64,000 bases of DNA, from assembly GCA_001986395.2 (NCBI GenBank), contig MQVO02000003.1, forward strand, positions 186,001-250,000. Direction: 5' to 3'. This document shows positions 46,407 through 57,109 of the stretch, one piece after another (the stretch's first letter is position 1; each line of letters begins with the position of its first letter). The translations under genes and the position numbers were made by a program. This stretch comes from Irpex lacteus (lineage: Eukaryota; Basidiomycota; Agaricomycetes; Polyporales; Irpicaceae). The notes under the pieces are model-generated. The model saw only the letters and a list, made by a program, of their open reading frames with translations, was not told where the DNA came from and did not search any database.

Positions 46407-46909
46407 TCGTCGATCACGATCGAGATAGGGATTCTAGCCTCCGCTATTGCGTCATACTCCGAGTCGACAGACCGTGCTGGACTCGTACTGCTGTGGGTGA
46501 GTTGTGATTCGGAGCCGCCATGGCCAGGTTCTCTACGGCGGATACACATCAACATGAGACAGTCAGACAGGTGCTGGCGCACTGAGTGTAAATACCATAG
46601 CACCGACACGAAACGGGACTAGAAGGCGGTATCTCTTCTGTGGTTGCACCTCTAGTTTTTTCGCCCTAGCGAGGGTACAGTAGATCAATCCGGGTGTGAC
46701 ACGAATTCTTGATAGGAACGACCAAACAGATTGGACGTTTATCTAATCTAGGAGCGCCTCCGCGTCGACATCGTGTCGATCACGGTGTCGGGATATGCGT
46801 ACCGTCTTCGTGTTTCTTTCTCTCGTCCCCGACGTGTCGCTTTCACGCCAAAATACCCTTCAACTCAAGTATGTGGTCAGAAACTGAATACAACCAATAT
46901 TTTTGCCAG

Positions 46910-47163
46910 TTCCCGGCGACTTTCTGCTCGATGAAGTCGAAGATAAGTATACTTGTGATTACGTGACGCCTGAGTTCCTGAGTGCTTTGCCAGAGGAATT
47001 ACTCAATAGTCCTGAGAAGACAACAAGCGAGGAAGCTGACAGAGTAGAGTTAGACGCAGAGTGTCTGAAGCGCAGCTGCTACTTAGTAGAGTCGTTTACC
47101 GAGCAATCAATCTGTGTCATGAAACTGGTCGCAAGGCCGGCAAACGTGAAGAAACTTTTGTAA
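46910..47163 (+). CDS. Hypothetical acidic ORF, start unresolved
   Basis: An open stretch of about 84 codons follows a CAG at 46909 and ends TAA at 47161-47163. It reads PGDFLLDEVEDKYTCDYV, then LSALPEELLNSPEK and ends PANVKKLL. A possible intron (donor GTATGTGG at 46869) would join it to an upstream frame, but no in-frame ATG was found. Resemblance of its 3' end to a relic at 45045-45108 suggests it was once, or still is, coding. It converges on gene D. No family recognised. Confidence 0.3.
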
Positions 47164-47237
47164 AACTTGGTCACTTAATAAGGTGACAATTATATTACAA
47201 ACAGAGGGAAAGTGATATTGAATAACATTGAAGAAGT

Positions 47238-47926
47238 CTACGCGCCAGTGGCTGTGGTAGTGGGAGCAGATGAAGTAATGCAGTACTGGGTATGGCCACG
47301 GTCGCATGCTGCCTGTGCACCCTCGTTACCAGTAATGGTGGTGTTGGCAATGGTGGTGTTCATGCCCATCTGAGGGGTAGTGTTGTTGGCAGACGAAGTC
47401 GAGTTGACGCGCTGACCGGTGGTAGGGTCGCGCTGGGGAAGCACTGGCGCGGTGTTGTTGCCAACTATAGTGCAGAGAATCATCAGTACTTTATACATGA
47501 TTATTAAGCGGATGGTACACGTACCACGCTTGACGAAACTGTCGGAGGCAAGTTTCTCGAAGTAGTCATCGACGTCGACTACTGGAAACATCGAAGAGTT
47601 GTCAGTAATGAACAACATAGAACTGTATGGGAAGGCAACTAACCCGCGCGAGCCTTAGGTGCGGGTGCGCAGTACTGCGTGAGCCCACGGTCGCAAGCGG
47701 CCTGAGCACCTTCGGTACCAGTGATGGTAATGTTGTTAATGGTAGAGTTCATGCCGACTGGCATCGTGTTGTTGGCAGACGAAGTCGAGTTAACACGCCC
47801 GCCAGAGGTAGCGTTACGCTGAGGTAACACAAGTGTGAAGGCCTGTCCGAGAGGCCTTGGGATGGCGCTGACGGCGGTGATGCCGATGGCCACAGCGGAG
47901 ACGAGGTAGAAGCGAGTGCCGAACAT
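47238..47926 (-). CDS. Gene D: secreted, sequon-rich two-repeat protein (188 aa)
   Basis: Three exons (47926-47644, 47581-47525, 47464-47238), 189 codons. Signal peptide MFGTRFYLVSAVAIGITAVSA; first repeat ends ACDRGLTQYC; the linker is altered (VVDVDDYFEKLASDSFVKR) and one codon longer, but still ends Lys-Arg. The second repeat has QRDPTTGQRVNSTSS, so one sequon of the usual set is lost. It ends in a Thr/Ser-rich tail (ITSSAPTTTATGA) after CDRGHTQYC. The retained Lys-Arg despite linker divergence supports a processing role. It is the most divergent member of the four. Confidence 0.8.
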
Positions 47927-48040
47927 GTTATGATGATATGTGGTGAGAGAAAGCTGGTATGCTGGGTAAATGCGTTGAAAGAGCTGTTGTAGATGTAGAG
48001 TAGATGAGTGAGATGGAGAATTGAGGACGAGGAACGAGGG

Positions 48041-48148
48041 TATTTATACCTTTGCGACTTACCCAGACTTCAGTGTACTTGGTGAAAAAGGTTGTGCAAT
48101 ACGCGTCCAGTAGTAAGTACCAGTACTGTCTCGCGGAGGCAAAGCACC
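48041..48148 (-). promoter_or_regulatory. Gene D promoter: TATAAATA and GGAGGCAAAGCACC block
   Basis: TATAAATA on the minus strand (48041-48048), 122 bases from the ATG. GGAGGCAAAGCACC at 48135-48148, 209 bases from the ATG, followed by CCGATCACGATCGCG, as upstream of C. Confidence 0.6.
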
Positions 48149-48328
48149 ACCGATCACGATCGCGTTGTACGATGTGAGCACTTCAGCAGAGGCCACAGAA
48201 ACGGAACCATGACTCAAATGCACAATCGGTACCTCTGCTCCCGCTTGTACGATTGTTAACCATAAAGTTACAGTATATGGACTCGGAGCAGCAGCGGTGC
48301 GTTAGGGAACGGCGTGATCTCCAGATTG

Positions 48329-48345
48329 GAAGTGTTCGGTAGTGA
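48329..48345 (-). promoter_or_regulatory. Distal conserved element GAAGTGTTCGGTAGTGA
   Basis: Copy upstream of gene D, about 403 bases from the ATG; see the identical copy at 46390-46406. Confidence 0.6.
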
Positions 48346-49785
48346 TCACGATCGTCGATCGAGATAGGGATTCTACCGCTGTTGTACGTTATATTTAGCA
48401 AGCGTGTACTGGCCTCGTACTGTCACGGATAAGCCGACAGGTTTTCTACAGCAGACAGACGATCAATCAACGTTGATTTTGAGTCCCAAGCAGTGACAAG
48501 CTAACTTCACTGGCAGCGCGAATGGCAAGCTTACTACGATTCCATAAGAGACCTAGTGTCATTCGACACCTCGGTATATCCTTTGCTGGAGTGGTGTTAC
48601 ATTCATGGCTTGTGTAGACTCGCACTGAGGGATGCTCAAGGGAGTGGAACTTCAACTTCAAGTTGAACGTCACGGCCAGGGCGGGTTTCGGAAGTCTCCG
48701 GCCGTCAGTTTCCCAATCCGGAAGTACACGTGGCAGACTCAAGCTCCACAACGCCTCTCAATGAGGAAGCCTGAGTGTCTTTCCGCTCACCCTGCTGCGC
48801 CGATGCCAATCGACTGTGGGTTTTCTTTGCTGAGTCCGACGTTTGTGGGCGGGCCAGTGACTATTTCCAGGAAGACGTTAGATCGTCCGTAGTTTGGTAC
48901 AATCTACTTAGGCTTCTTCAAGTTTATGGTATCGGTACATTCATTTCACAGTTACATCATAACCCTGTGCGAACCCTTTTATTACTGTTTTTACGCTATG
49001 TCTCTATATTCACATCCTCTTATTCATTCGAATGCGAACTTATATTCAAGCATCTTCGAGCAAGTGGTAAGCAAGAACGTATTTTTAAGCACACGCAACA
49101 GCGTTACCGAGATAAACATAGCGTAAAGTAAATCGCGGATGAACGTCGAACATCGAATGTCTGGTGGTTGGCAATGAGTGAGCCCAGTGAGTAAATGCGA
49201 TGAATAGGTGAATATTGACAGGCGCCCATACTTGACTCTCACCACGACCGCCATTCACGCACCGGAATAGTCGCGCCCATGGTTCCATATATACCCTCGC
49301 AATCTACCTACATGATGGTCTACTAGGACACCCGAGCATGTACCCCAAAGAGACCGATTCAGCTCATGCGGGGGCTTGTGCCACTGCCATCATTCCAGGT
49401 ATCGGAACAGGCTGTACGCATATAGTCGGCATTTACGCACGAGTTACAGAATCGGTGCGTGTACGCCCTCTCCACATGGGATGTGATACTAGCACTTCAC
49501 GGTATCTCATCGAGATTACTCAGGGACGGAGCATCTACATGCGCAAGCCCGGCCCACGTACTTTAGCTCGAACATGCATTGGCCGCCACTCATAGATCAC
49601 TGCAACAAAGCGGGCCTTTGTACTTTCCTCGGCTACTATGCTAGGCCTCTGCTATCATAAATTGTATGCCAGATATGACATGACGATCACGATCTCAGGG
49701 GAGTGGCTGTCTTTGTCCAAGCATTGGCCCAAATATCTGCGCCACCCGTCCTGCTCAGCTATATCTCACTCGCTTCGATCCCTCC
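48346..49785. other. Intergenic interval
   Basis: Upstream DNA of gene D (left) and of the 49786 gene (right). Short ORFs on both strands have no family features. I see no repeat or RNA gene. Confidence 0.45.
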
Positions 49786-52700
49786 ATGGACCTTTCTCCC
49801 CCTCCTCTACGCAAAAACCGTCGAGAACCACCACTTCTAGGAGAGTTACAGGTCAGACATCTAGTGTGCGTGGTCATTGATTCTCCTGAAGGCATGTACT
49901 GACTGTTCCTGCAGAGCCAAACTTCAGTATTATATCGCCAAGAAGGGTGTGTTCTCCCTTGTTTTGCAACCTTTATTTATCTCATCATGAATTGGACCTC
50001 TGTTAGCCCATCCTCCCAAAGAACTCACCTCCGAAGAAGTTGCCTATCTAAACGAACGCTTCCATACCGTTCACTCCCATTCGGCAACTTCTACACCAAA
50101 GGAGTGTTCGCAACTACTCGTGAAGTGGATGAGATTGAAGGCCATGGTAGACGCCTCGGGTTCACAACTTCCACATCCCAAGACGTCGCAGATGCGTCCG
50201 GCGAAGCTTCCCTCGAACATCCCCTCTCCCTCTCAGTTTTCACTACCCATCATGGCGTTCGCAGGGGATTTGGACTGCACCTCTGGCCTGGCTCTTCCGG
50301 GAAACACGTCTGTTGTCGGGTCTTCAGCCGGTAGCCTCCCTGTTCAGTCTCAGTCGAACGACAAAGGCAAGGCGCCAATGCGACCTCCTCCGCCGAGAGG
50401 TTCCCCTCAGCACAAAGCACCTCGTTCCGACGCTGTCCCTACAAACGACGTGCAAATGGATGCGTATTCCTGTTCCCCTGTTCAACAATATACGGTGCCG
50501 TCGTCGTCTCCACCTGGACCTTCAACGCAACAGCCCATTCCTACCCCGACTGGTTCCTCCAGCGCTCCACCACCTCTCCCCAGTAAGACTTCCAGCCAGC
50601 CGTCGAGAGAACCATCTGCACCTGCTACCCGTCCGGTTGCTGGTCTGCCTCGTCATCGCCCCGGCTCGATGGCTGGTCTTGCGTTTAGCAAGAAGCAGGC
50701 GTCGTTTAATGTTGAAACAACACGTTCCCCTCATACAGTGAGGGTCTGGTCAACTCCTAATACAACTACACTTCCAGTCGCAAGTACTAGCGCGACTCAG
50801 ACACCCAAGTTACCCACGGTCCCGGCTATACCTACTATGCCCAACATAACCTCGCAATCGACTGTACCTACCATACCCGCTACTCCCGTTATTTCTGCGA
50901 CATCTAGGGCTTCTCAGCCGCAGGTTGTTTCCACCGCACTTGTTCCTGCACAATCTCGTGCCCTTGCGAAACCGAGCTTGCCACAGGCTTCATCCTCGTC
51001 GACACCTTCTATATTGTCCTCTCAACTGCCCAGCGAAAGTACAACCCCAGGCCCGTTGGGTACCTCTATGCCAAAGCAGCAACCAAGAGCCGCTTCTCAG
51101 TCCAGTGTGCATCCCGTGACTACTCAGCCTGTTCAAGGGTACGTGCAGCGCCCGAGCCCGGCCGTCAAGCCCTCGAACACAGATCCAATCTCCATTCTGC
51201 CCTATCCTATCTCATTTACACCTACGGCAGTTGTACTGCCGACCAGTCAAGCACGTAATGTCCCTCCTCGCAAAGCGGTTGCCTCTGGGCAGGACGTTCA
51301 GATGAGCATTAGCAACACTCCTTCTCTCCCTACACCATCTCCTGCCTCATCCTCGGCGGCTCAGCCTACAGTACGGACAGTAGCGACTCCATCTGGTGCT
51401 CAATCAGTCGCTCAGCGACCTCCTCCATCGAGCTCGACTGCTGGTCCTTCGAACGTGAACTCCGTCGCCCATTCGCAGAAAACTATCTCATCACCGATCG
51501 TGCCGCCGACTGTCCGGGCGGGTGATGTGTCAGCAAGCCCACCAGTTCTTCAGCATAGTGCACAGCCAACAAGTACTCAACCTGCCCAGCGTTCTGCCCT
51601 TCCGAGTTCTACTGGACCTTCGAATGCGAGTGCCGTTGCCAACTCCCAACAGGCTGTCCCGCCCAAACCTTCGCCAACCGTTCAGTCGCGCAATGTACCT
51701 CCTCGTGCACCGACTGTGCTCGGCCAAGACGTTGAGATGGACATCGTTAGCTCACTTTCGGCCAGCATCAGACCCCCGGTTACAATGCACAACATTTCCA
51801 CCGCACTAGCTCGTCCACATGCACACGACGCTATGGATATCGCGCCCGACTTCGTTGGAGTGGCTACTGCTGTTCCGCCATCCTCTGCTCTGCAGCTAAC
51901 TCTCGCAAAGGCGGCTGCGCCTGCTTCTGTTCCTTCGCTGTTGAACAGGCTCAGCAGAGCATCTACGTCAAACCAAGGAGAGTCCCCCGAACGAATTACC
52001 GCGCCGACCTCTCAGGTGCCTTCGCTTCTGAGCAGGCTGGGACCTTCGCCTTCTGCTTTGATCGGAGAGCAAAGCAAAGCAGAAGGCACTCTCTTACCAG
52101 TACAGCCAGACGCCGCACTACTGAACCCCGGCTTTCTGTCAGGCTTGAATGGCACTAATCATGTTGGTCTTTGTGGTGCTCAGAATCAGCCAACGGCGCA
52201 GACGGTCGCGGCGCCCTCAAACGTGAAGAACGCCTACTCATTGCCTTCCTCTCGTTCGGTTGCCGCTGCTACTGCATCCAAATTGACTGGGAACCCATCG
52301 TATATTGGAGCTGGTTCTCCGCACGACTTCTACCAAGCACTACTTGATCTACCGTCGCCTCAGTCGGCTGACCATAATCCTCTTTCAATTCACTTTGTGC
52401 TTTCACCTACCGCCACACCCTCAGATGCCCTTGATAGCAGCTACGCTGATGGCCACATTTTCTTGCAATCAATCTTAAGCGATACATATCCGATTGAGAG
52501 GAGACTGGACAGTGATCATGGGCTTTTGCTTTCTGACCTTGTCACAGTATGTATCATATTTCTCCAATCATGGTCTGAACGAAGCTAACCTTATTATGTT
52601 TCAGACGAGAGAAGCGACTATCAAATCACGCCGCCGCCACAAACACCGTCGTAAACTGGCTAGGAAGGTGCACTTTGTAGAGGAAGAGCCTGAAAGCTCT

Positions 52701-52868
52701 TCAGATGAGACGTTGTCTACTATTGACGATCTCGATTGCGCCGAGGTGCCTTCATCACAAGACGGTCGACTATCTTCACGACCCCATCCTTGTTACTTCG
52801 GATTTGGACTTGCGGACTTTTTCCCTCTTATTTTTCTGCTGCCTTGGTTGTTGATTCGTGTACTATGA
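49786..52868 (+). CDS. Ser/Pro-rich protein with C-terminal membrane anchor (971 aa)
   Basis: Four exons (49786-49865, 49915-49946, 50007-52546, 52605-52868), 972 codons. The N-terminus is compact and charged (LLGELQVRHLVAKLQYYIAK, ELTSEEVAYLNERFH), a likely helical segment. A very long disordered region rich in Ser, Pro, Thr, Ala and Gln follows, with recurring motifs (ARNVPPR...GQDVQM and SRNVPPR...GQDVEMD; PSLLNRLSRAS and PSLLSRLGPS). The last exon has a strongly basic stretch (KSRRRHKHRRKLARK), an acidic one, and a hydrophobic C-terminal segment (FGLADFFPLIFLLPWLLIRVL), which suggests a tail-anchored membrane protein. No enzyme domain is visible. Function unknown. Confidence 0.72.
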
Positions 52869-53415
52869 CCGAACTTTGACTACCAGTCGTTCACTCTGAA
52901 AACTTCACTAGCTAATTCTATTTTGTCGGAGCCTATATTCTATCTGAGTTATACCGATGCTGATTCAGTGAATGTGGTACGTACTGCATATTGCTGTCAG
53001 TAGCTGCTGATATATATTGGTAATAATGTCAAAGTCAGGGGGGACGTGGTCTGCGGAGGCTGTGCGGGTTGTGACGAAACCACCACCATCGATAAAACAA
53101 CTTCTTGTATTAGCCCCCTACCGTTCATTTTATTCTAATCGGTGAGTAAGGTCACTCTCGCAGGCAATTATTTTATGACTGATGTAGGATATGGGCTATG
53201 GATAACATCAGTGTCTTCGAGGCTAAGCTACCTGCCGTAGGCGAAGTGACAGATATCCCCCCACTCGACGCTTACGAAGCTCGCTCGCGACACAAGGGCC
53301 TTATTCAATATGCTCGAACTTCGACTGATCTGGATTCACTGTACTCTGTACCATGGCTAGCTTTCCATGCTTCGGGGCCCTATACAGCCATGTAGTAAGT
53401 CATTTTACGCATATC
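52869..53415 (+). other. Interval with a 65-codon ATG ORF (53198-53395)
   Basis: The ORF has a true ATG and reads MDNISVFEAKLPAVGEVTD, then PPLDAYEARSRHKGL, ending GPYTAM. It has no signal peptide or known domain and lies just past the 3' end of the dioxygenase gene. It may be a small gene or chance. Nothing else was seen here. Confidence 0.25.
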
Positions 53416-54722
53416 TCAAGAGTGAAAATGACTTGCCGTAAAATTTCTGGCCCTTCGATTTTTGATTCTTCTGGCTACCCAGTCCTTGGCTGTCTGTCCT
53501 GTGTACCACCTGGTGGAATCGGCAGAGCGCGCAACTACGTCAGCGATGAGCGTACTCTCTTTGTCGAGGGCATTTAACACGACAGAGTCGTATGGGCGAG
53601 AGAAATAGACCAATGACCAGCGTTCATAACCAGCCTGGTCTCCTGGAGGAGTGCTATGCGATATGGACCATTTAATGCTGGTACGAGGCGAACATTAGAG
53701 GAAGAAGACGTACACCACACGGTGAAGGTTTGAGTGCAGGATTCCGCCACTGAATATGGATAACGCGTCCCCGATATTGCATATCACATAACCGGGTAAC
53801 GGCTTGTGAGGAAGTAAGTCGATGACGAAACACATCTAGGTGATGAATGAACTGACTTTTACGTACTGATACTCGTTGCTTCCTGGGGTGAGGACTTGCA
53901 ATCCGCCTGTCTTGTTGTGAAGAATAGACTAAATCGGATGCGTGAGTTTGGAAAGAAACGTTCATAATCGGTGACGATGACATACTAAAGAGCCAAAATC
54001 TGTGTGGGGAGACAGCGCTAATTTATCGGCTGCGGAACCTCGTAGAGGTGGAACCTTAATGCATCGCGAGTGACAACCACTAGACTTATCGATCTTGTGC
54101 CTACCCGCAAGCGTACCCTCTGGTAGCCCGAGCTTGTCGTTGAAGATGCCGAGGATGCATGCGATAATCTTCTCCGACTTCACGATGAACGGCTTGACGG
54201 TGGACTCCATACGAACATCGACCGTTGCTGGGTACTCGCGATGAACCTTCGCAGGCCAGGCCAGAGCGTCGTTTTTGGAGATATTCAGGAACTCCGTACA
54301 GTCTAAGTTGCCTGCAGAGTCTATGACGTTTGCGCCTGCTTTTTTTATATCTACGAGTTTGCTTATTAGCGCGACTTCAGTCGAACATTTGGAGACTAAC
54401 CCAAACGAACACCCATCGTCACCCTGTTCGTACTTCATCTTTTCTTCCAGCGGAATTTCCATAGTTGAAGCTCCCATTTCAAACATCCTTTCAGCTTCGT
54501 CGTTTGTTCCATGGTTCTTCAAACTAAGAAAAAGGGTAAAATATGAGAGAACATTGTATTTTGAACGGATTGTACTCACTACCAGAACCCAAGCATGGTA
54601 GCTGCATCCCACAAGCGTCTTATCTCTTGCTCGTCTTTGGCTTTGATTAGCTCATAATCAATCACTAGCAACGGATGAGTAGGAACACTGTCCGGAAATG
54701 CGGGGGATATCGTGCCAGGCAT
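53416..54722 (-). CDS. 2-oxoglutarate/Fe(II) dioxygenase, isopenicillin-N-synthase-like (possible frameshift)
   Basis: Six exons on the minus strand: 54722-54580, 54523-54401, 54350-53986, 53928-53857, 53802-53714, 53653-53416. The N-terminal region reads PLLVIDYELIKAKDEQEIRRLW ... LGFWYLKNHG. The iron ligands are present: HTDFGSL (His and Asp) and SNLHRVV (distal His). ERWSLVYFSRP supplies the Arg-x-Ser for 2-oxoglutarate. GGLQV and PLPGYVICNIGDAL are typical of the fold. Exons sum to one base more than a multiple of three. The surplus sits in an A7 run at 54340-54346, where the expected GYKKAGANVID needs A6. So it is either a sequencing error, a recent frameshift, or an unusual splice. The substrate is unknown; relatives act in secondary metabolism. 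Confidence 0.75.
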
Positions 54723-55685
54723 GATAGCGGCAGATCCTGGCGACGGCGTCGGGGGCTGGTTTCGGTAGAAATATCAGAATCATATTCGCTGAATACTATG
54801 TAGGGTTTGACCCTGAGAACCAACCTATTCTTTTCGTCATCACATGCCGCGGAATGACTTTACCTACATACCATTTGTAGCAAAGTTTGGCCACGAGAAT
54901 CGGTCATTGATGTAAGTCTGCTCACGGAAAAGATACAATTATACCTAAAAAGACTTTGTCAGTGGCAGACTGGTAACACTGGCAGCGGCACGCATACCGA
55001 AACTATCCGGTGTAGAACTGCGGATGACCTGTATTCTGGACCCGGTGAGTAGTAGGCGGTGTAGCATGGCCTACAGACGTCATACCTGTGGCAGCAATAC
55101 TGAAGGTCCCGTCGGCCATCTAAAATGAGGAAAATAGGGATGGAGACAGGTAAACAGGCAGTGCAATGCGCCCATTGGTTTTGCGTTGGGAGCCGACACA
55201 TCGAGCGGAGCCAGGAACTTTGTTGCCATACCATTTCGCATATTGCTTGAAATATCACTTTTCAAAGCCACAATATACCCCCAGGCTTATGATCTGCGGA
55301 CTTGGACTGGCCAGAGGCTTAGCAACGTAGAGAAAGTGTTTATCTCCCTAAAAGGCAATGATACAAAAAACGAGTTCAGTGCCACGTGCATTAAGCGCTA
55401 TCTAATCTTAGCAGCCCGCCCTCCGAGCACGATACCCGGAGCCATTATCCTAACTGTCACAAGCCGTAGAGCACTCTGGATATCAGTCGAGAGGCATTCT
55501 TTGATTCCCCATGCTCTCAATGCTTCTCTGCTACAAATCTCTCATAAGTAAGTACAGAAAGCAGACATGGGCACAGAGATAAGATAAGCGTCATCATACG
55601 GCGCGAGATCCGAGTCTGCTGATTCGCTGCTGCCATGCATATAAATAGGCGTCCTCAAGGGGCTCCCTCTTTCCCTTTCTCCATC
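54723..55685. other. Divergent upstream interval
   Basis: This lies between the dioxygenase (minus) and cytidine deaminase (plus) starts. Small ORFs on both strands are unconvincing. I see no repeat or RNA gene. Confidence 0.45.
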
Positions 55686-56415
55686 ATGTCAGTGTCAACA
55701 TGGTCCATCTCTCCACCGGACAAGGAAAAGCTAATCAGTGCTGCGTTTGAGGGTATGTTCATTGATAACTTGATATTCGATATACTTGTTACTAAATCCG
55801 CCGTCGATTTGTTCGCACTTTCTTTGCACGTACTCCTATATGGCGGCCATTTAACCCCTCGTAGCCAAAGAATTTGCATACAGCAGATACTCCAAGTTTC
55901 GTGTTGGCGCTGCGCTCCTGTCGACCAATGGAGAGGTGATTAAGGGTGCCAACATCGAGAACGCCTCATACGGTGGAACGATATGCGCAGAAAGGACAGC
56001 GCTTGTGAAGGCTGTGGTAAGTGCCTCAGAAGTATACAGTCAGGATGTCTCTGACAGATTGAACCTAACCAAGAGTGAAGGTACAACCTCCTTCACAGCT
56101 CTCGCAGTCGTTACGTACGTCTTCTTCGCTTCCTTTCTACAATCATGCGCTCATGCTATCTATCTCCGTATCATATCGTGTATCCTCGTTAATAGGGACG
56201 TAGCATCCGCCTTGTCCCCGTGCGGCATGTGCCGCCAATTCATTCGCGAATTTTGCGCTCAAACGATGCCCATCTATCTCGTTCCCGCAAACTACCACGA
56301 GAAAGTGAAAAGCGGGGATGTCAATGGAGGGATACTGGAGACAAGTATTGGAGAGCTGCTACCTCACAGCTTTGGTCCGGAGGAGCTGGATCTGCCAAGG
56401 ACAGGGCAGAATTAA
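55686..56415 (+). CDS. Cytidine deaminase (159 aa)
   Basis: Four exons (55686-55752, 55865-56016, 56074-56114, 56196-56415), 160 codons. The product hydrolyses cytidine/deoxycytidine to uridine in pyrimidine salvage, as a small zinc enzyme. Seen in the sequence: AYSRYSKFRVGAALL, then ANIENASYGGTICAERTAL with the zinc Cys and catalytic Glu, and SPCGMCRQFIREF with the other two zinc Cys. The length fits the tetrameric class. The first intron is longer (112 bases) than is usual here. All catalytic residues are intact. The ATG gives a short N-terminus (MSVSTWSISPPDKEKL) normal for the family. Confidence 0.92.
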
Positions 56416-56486
56416 GACCATGTGCGTGTTGAGATAAGGATAAATTTCCTTGTGCGATGGGTCATGATGTATGACAGAAATTGTGT

Positions 56487-56960
56487 ATGCGAAGCAAGAG
56501 GGGGGCGAAAAAAAGTTTCGAGACACCGAGCTCGAAAGTTTTGGGGTCCTCAAAGGGGGGGGGTACCCCCCACCCACCTGCCAAATTAAGCGGCTCTGTT
56601 GATGTCTGAGACGAAGAGGATTGGCTAGCTCTCTGGCGTAGACGCTGCTCGGCTGTCAATGTTTGCTCCTGCTTGCCGTCTGTCCTGAAAGGGTATCCCT
56701 CACGTGCGTTTTGAGCACCTTTGTTGTGTCGATATATGTGTCGTCTCGTCCTGCTACCCAGATATTTTGCTACATACGGATTCAGAGTACATTCGGTCAT
56801 ACTACTGTAAATTATTGTGGGAGACTGTATAGGTGGAACATAAGTTTCGAGCAAACGTAGGCAAAAGTCCGCAAAATGGACCCCTGCCACCGATTAGGGG
56901 TGGTACCCCCCCTGCGGTCTATGTGCCCGATTTGAATCTCGCCCCCCTCTTGATGCGAAG
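56487..56960. mobile_element. Non-autonomous hAT-like element (MITE), 458 bp, with 8-bp target duplication
   Basis: Perfect 14-bp terminal inverted repeats CAAGAGGGGGGCGA (56495-56508) and TCGCCCCCCTCTTG (56939-56952). They are flanked by identical 8-bp direct repeats ATGCGAAG (56487-56494 and 56953-56960). An 8-bp duplication with CA...TG ends is typical of the hAT superfamily. Subterminal G/C runs around GGTACCCCCC and TTTCGAG motifs recur near both ends. The only long ORF inside (minus) shows no transposase motifs, so the copy must have moved using an enzyme from elsewhere. Intact ends and duplication suggest recent insertion. Confidence 0.88.
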
Positions 56961-57109
56961 TATTCTCTATCATTCACTCTGAGCGTATTCGCCAGGCTGG
57001 ATAAGCAGGCGAATTGATAGATCGAAGCACGTCCGAGTCTGCGACAGAAGCTCGCGAACGGTAACGCTCCTTTCCTCTGCTCCCAGTCCTGAGACGACGA
57101 AGGAAACCC

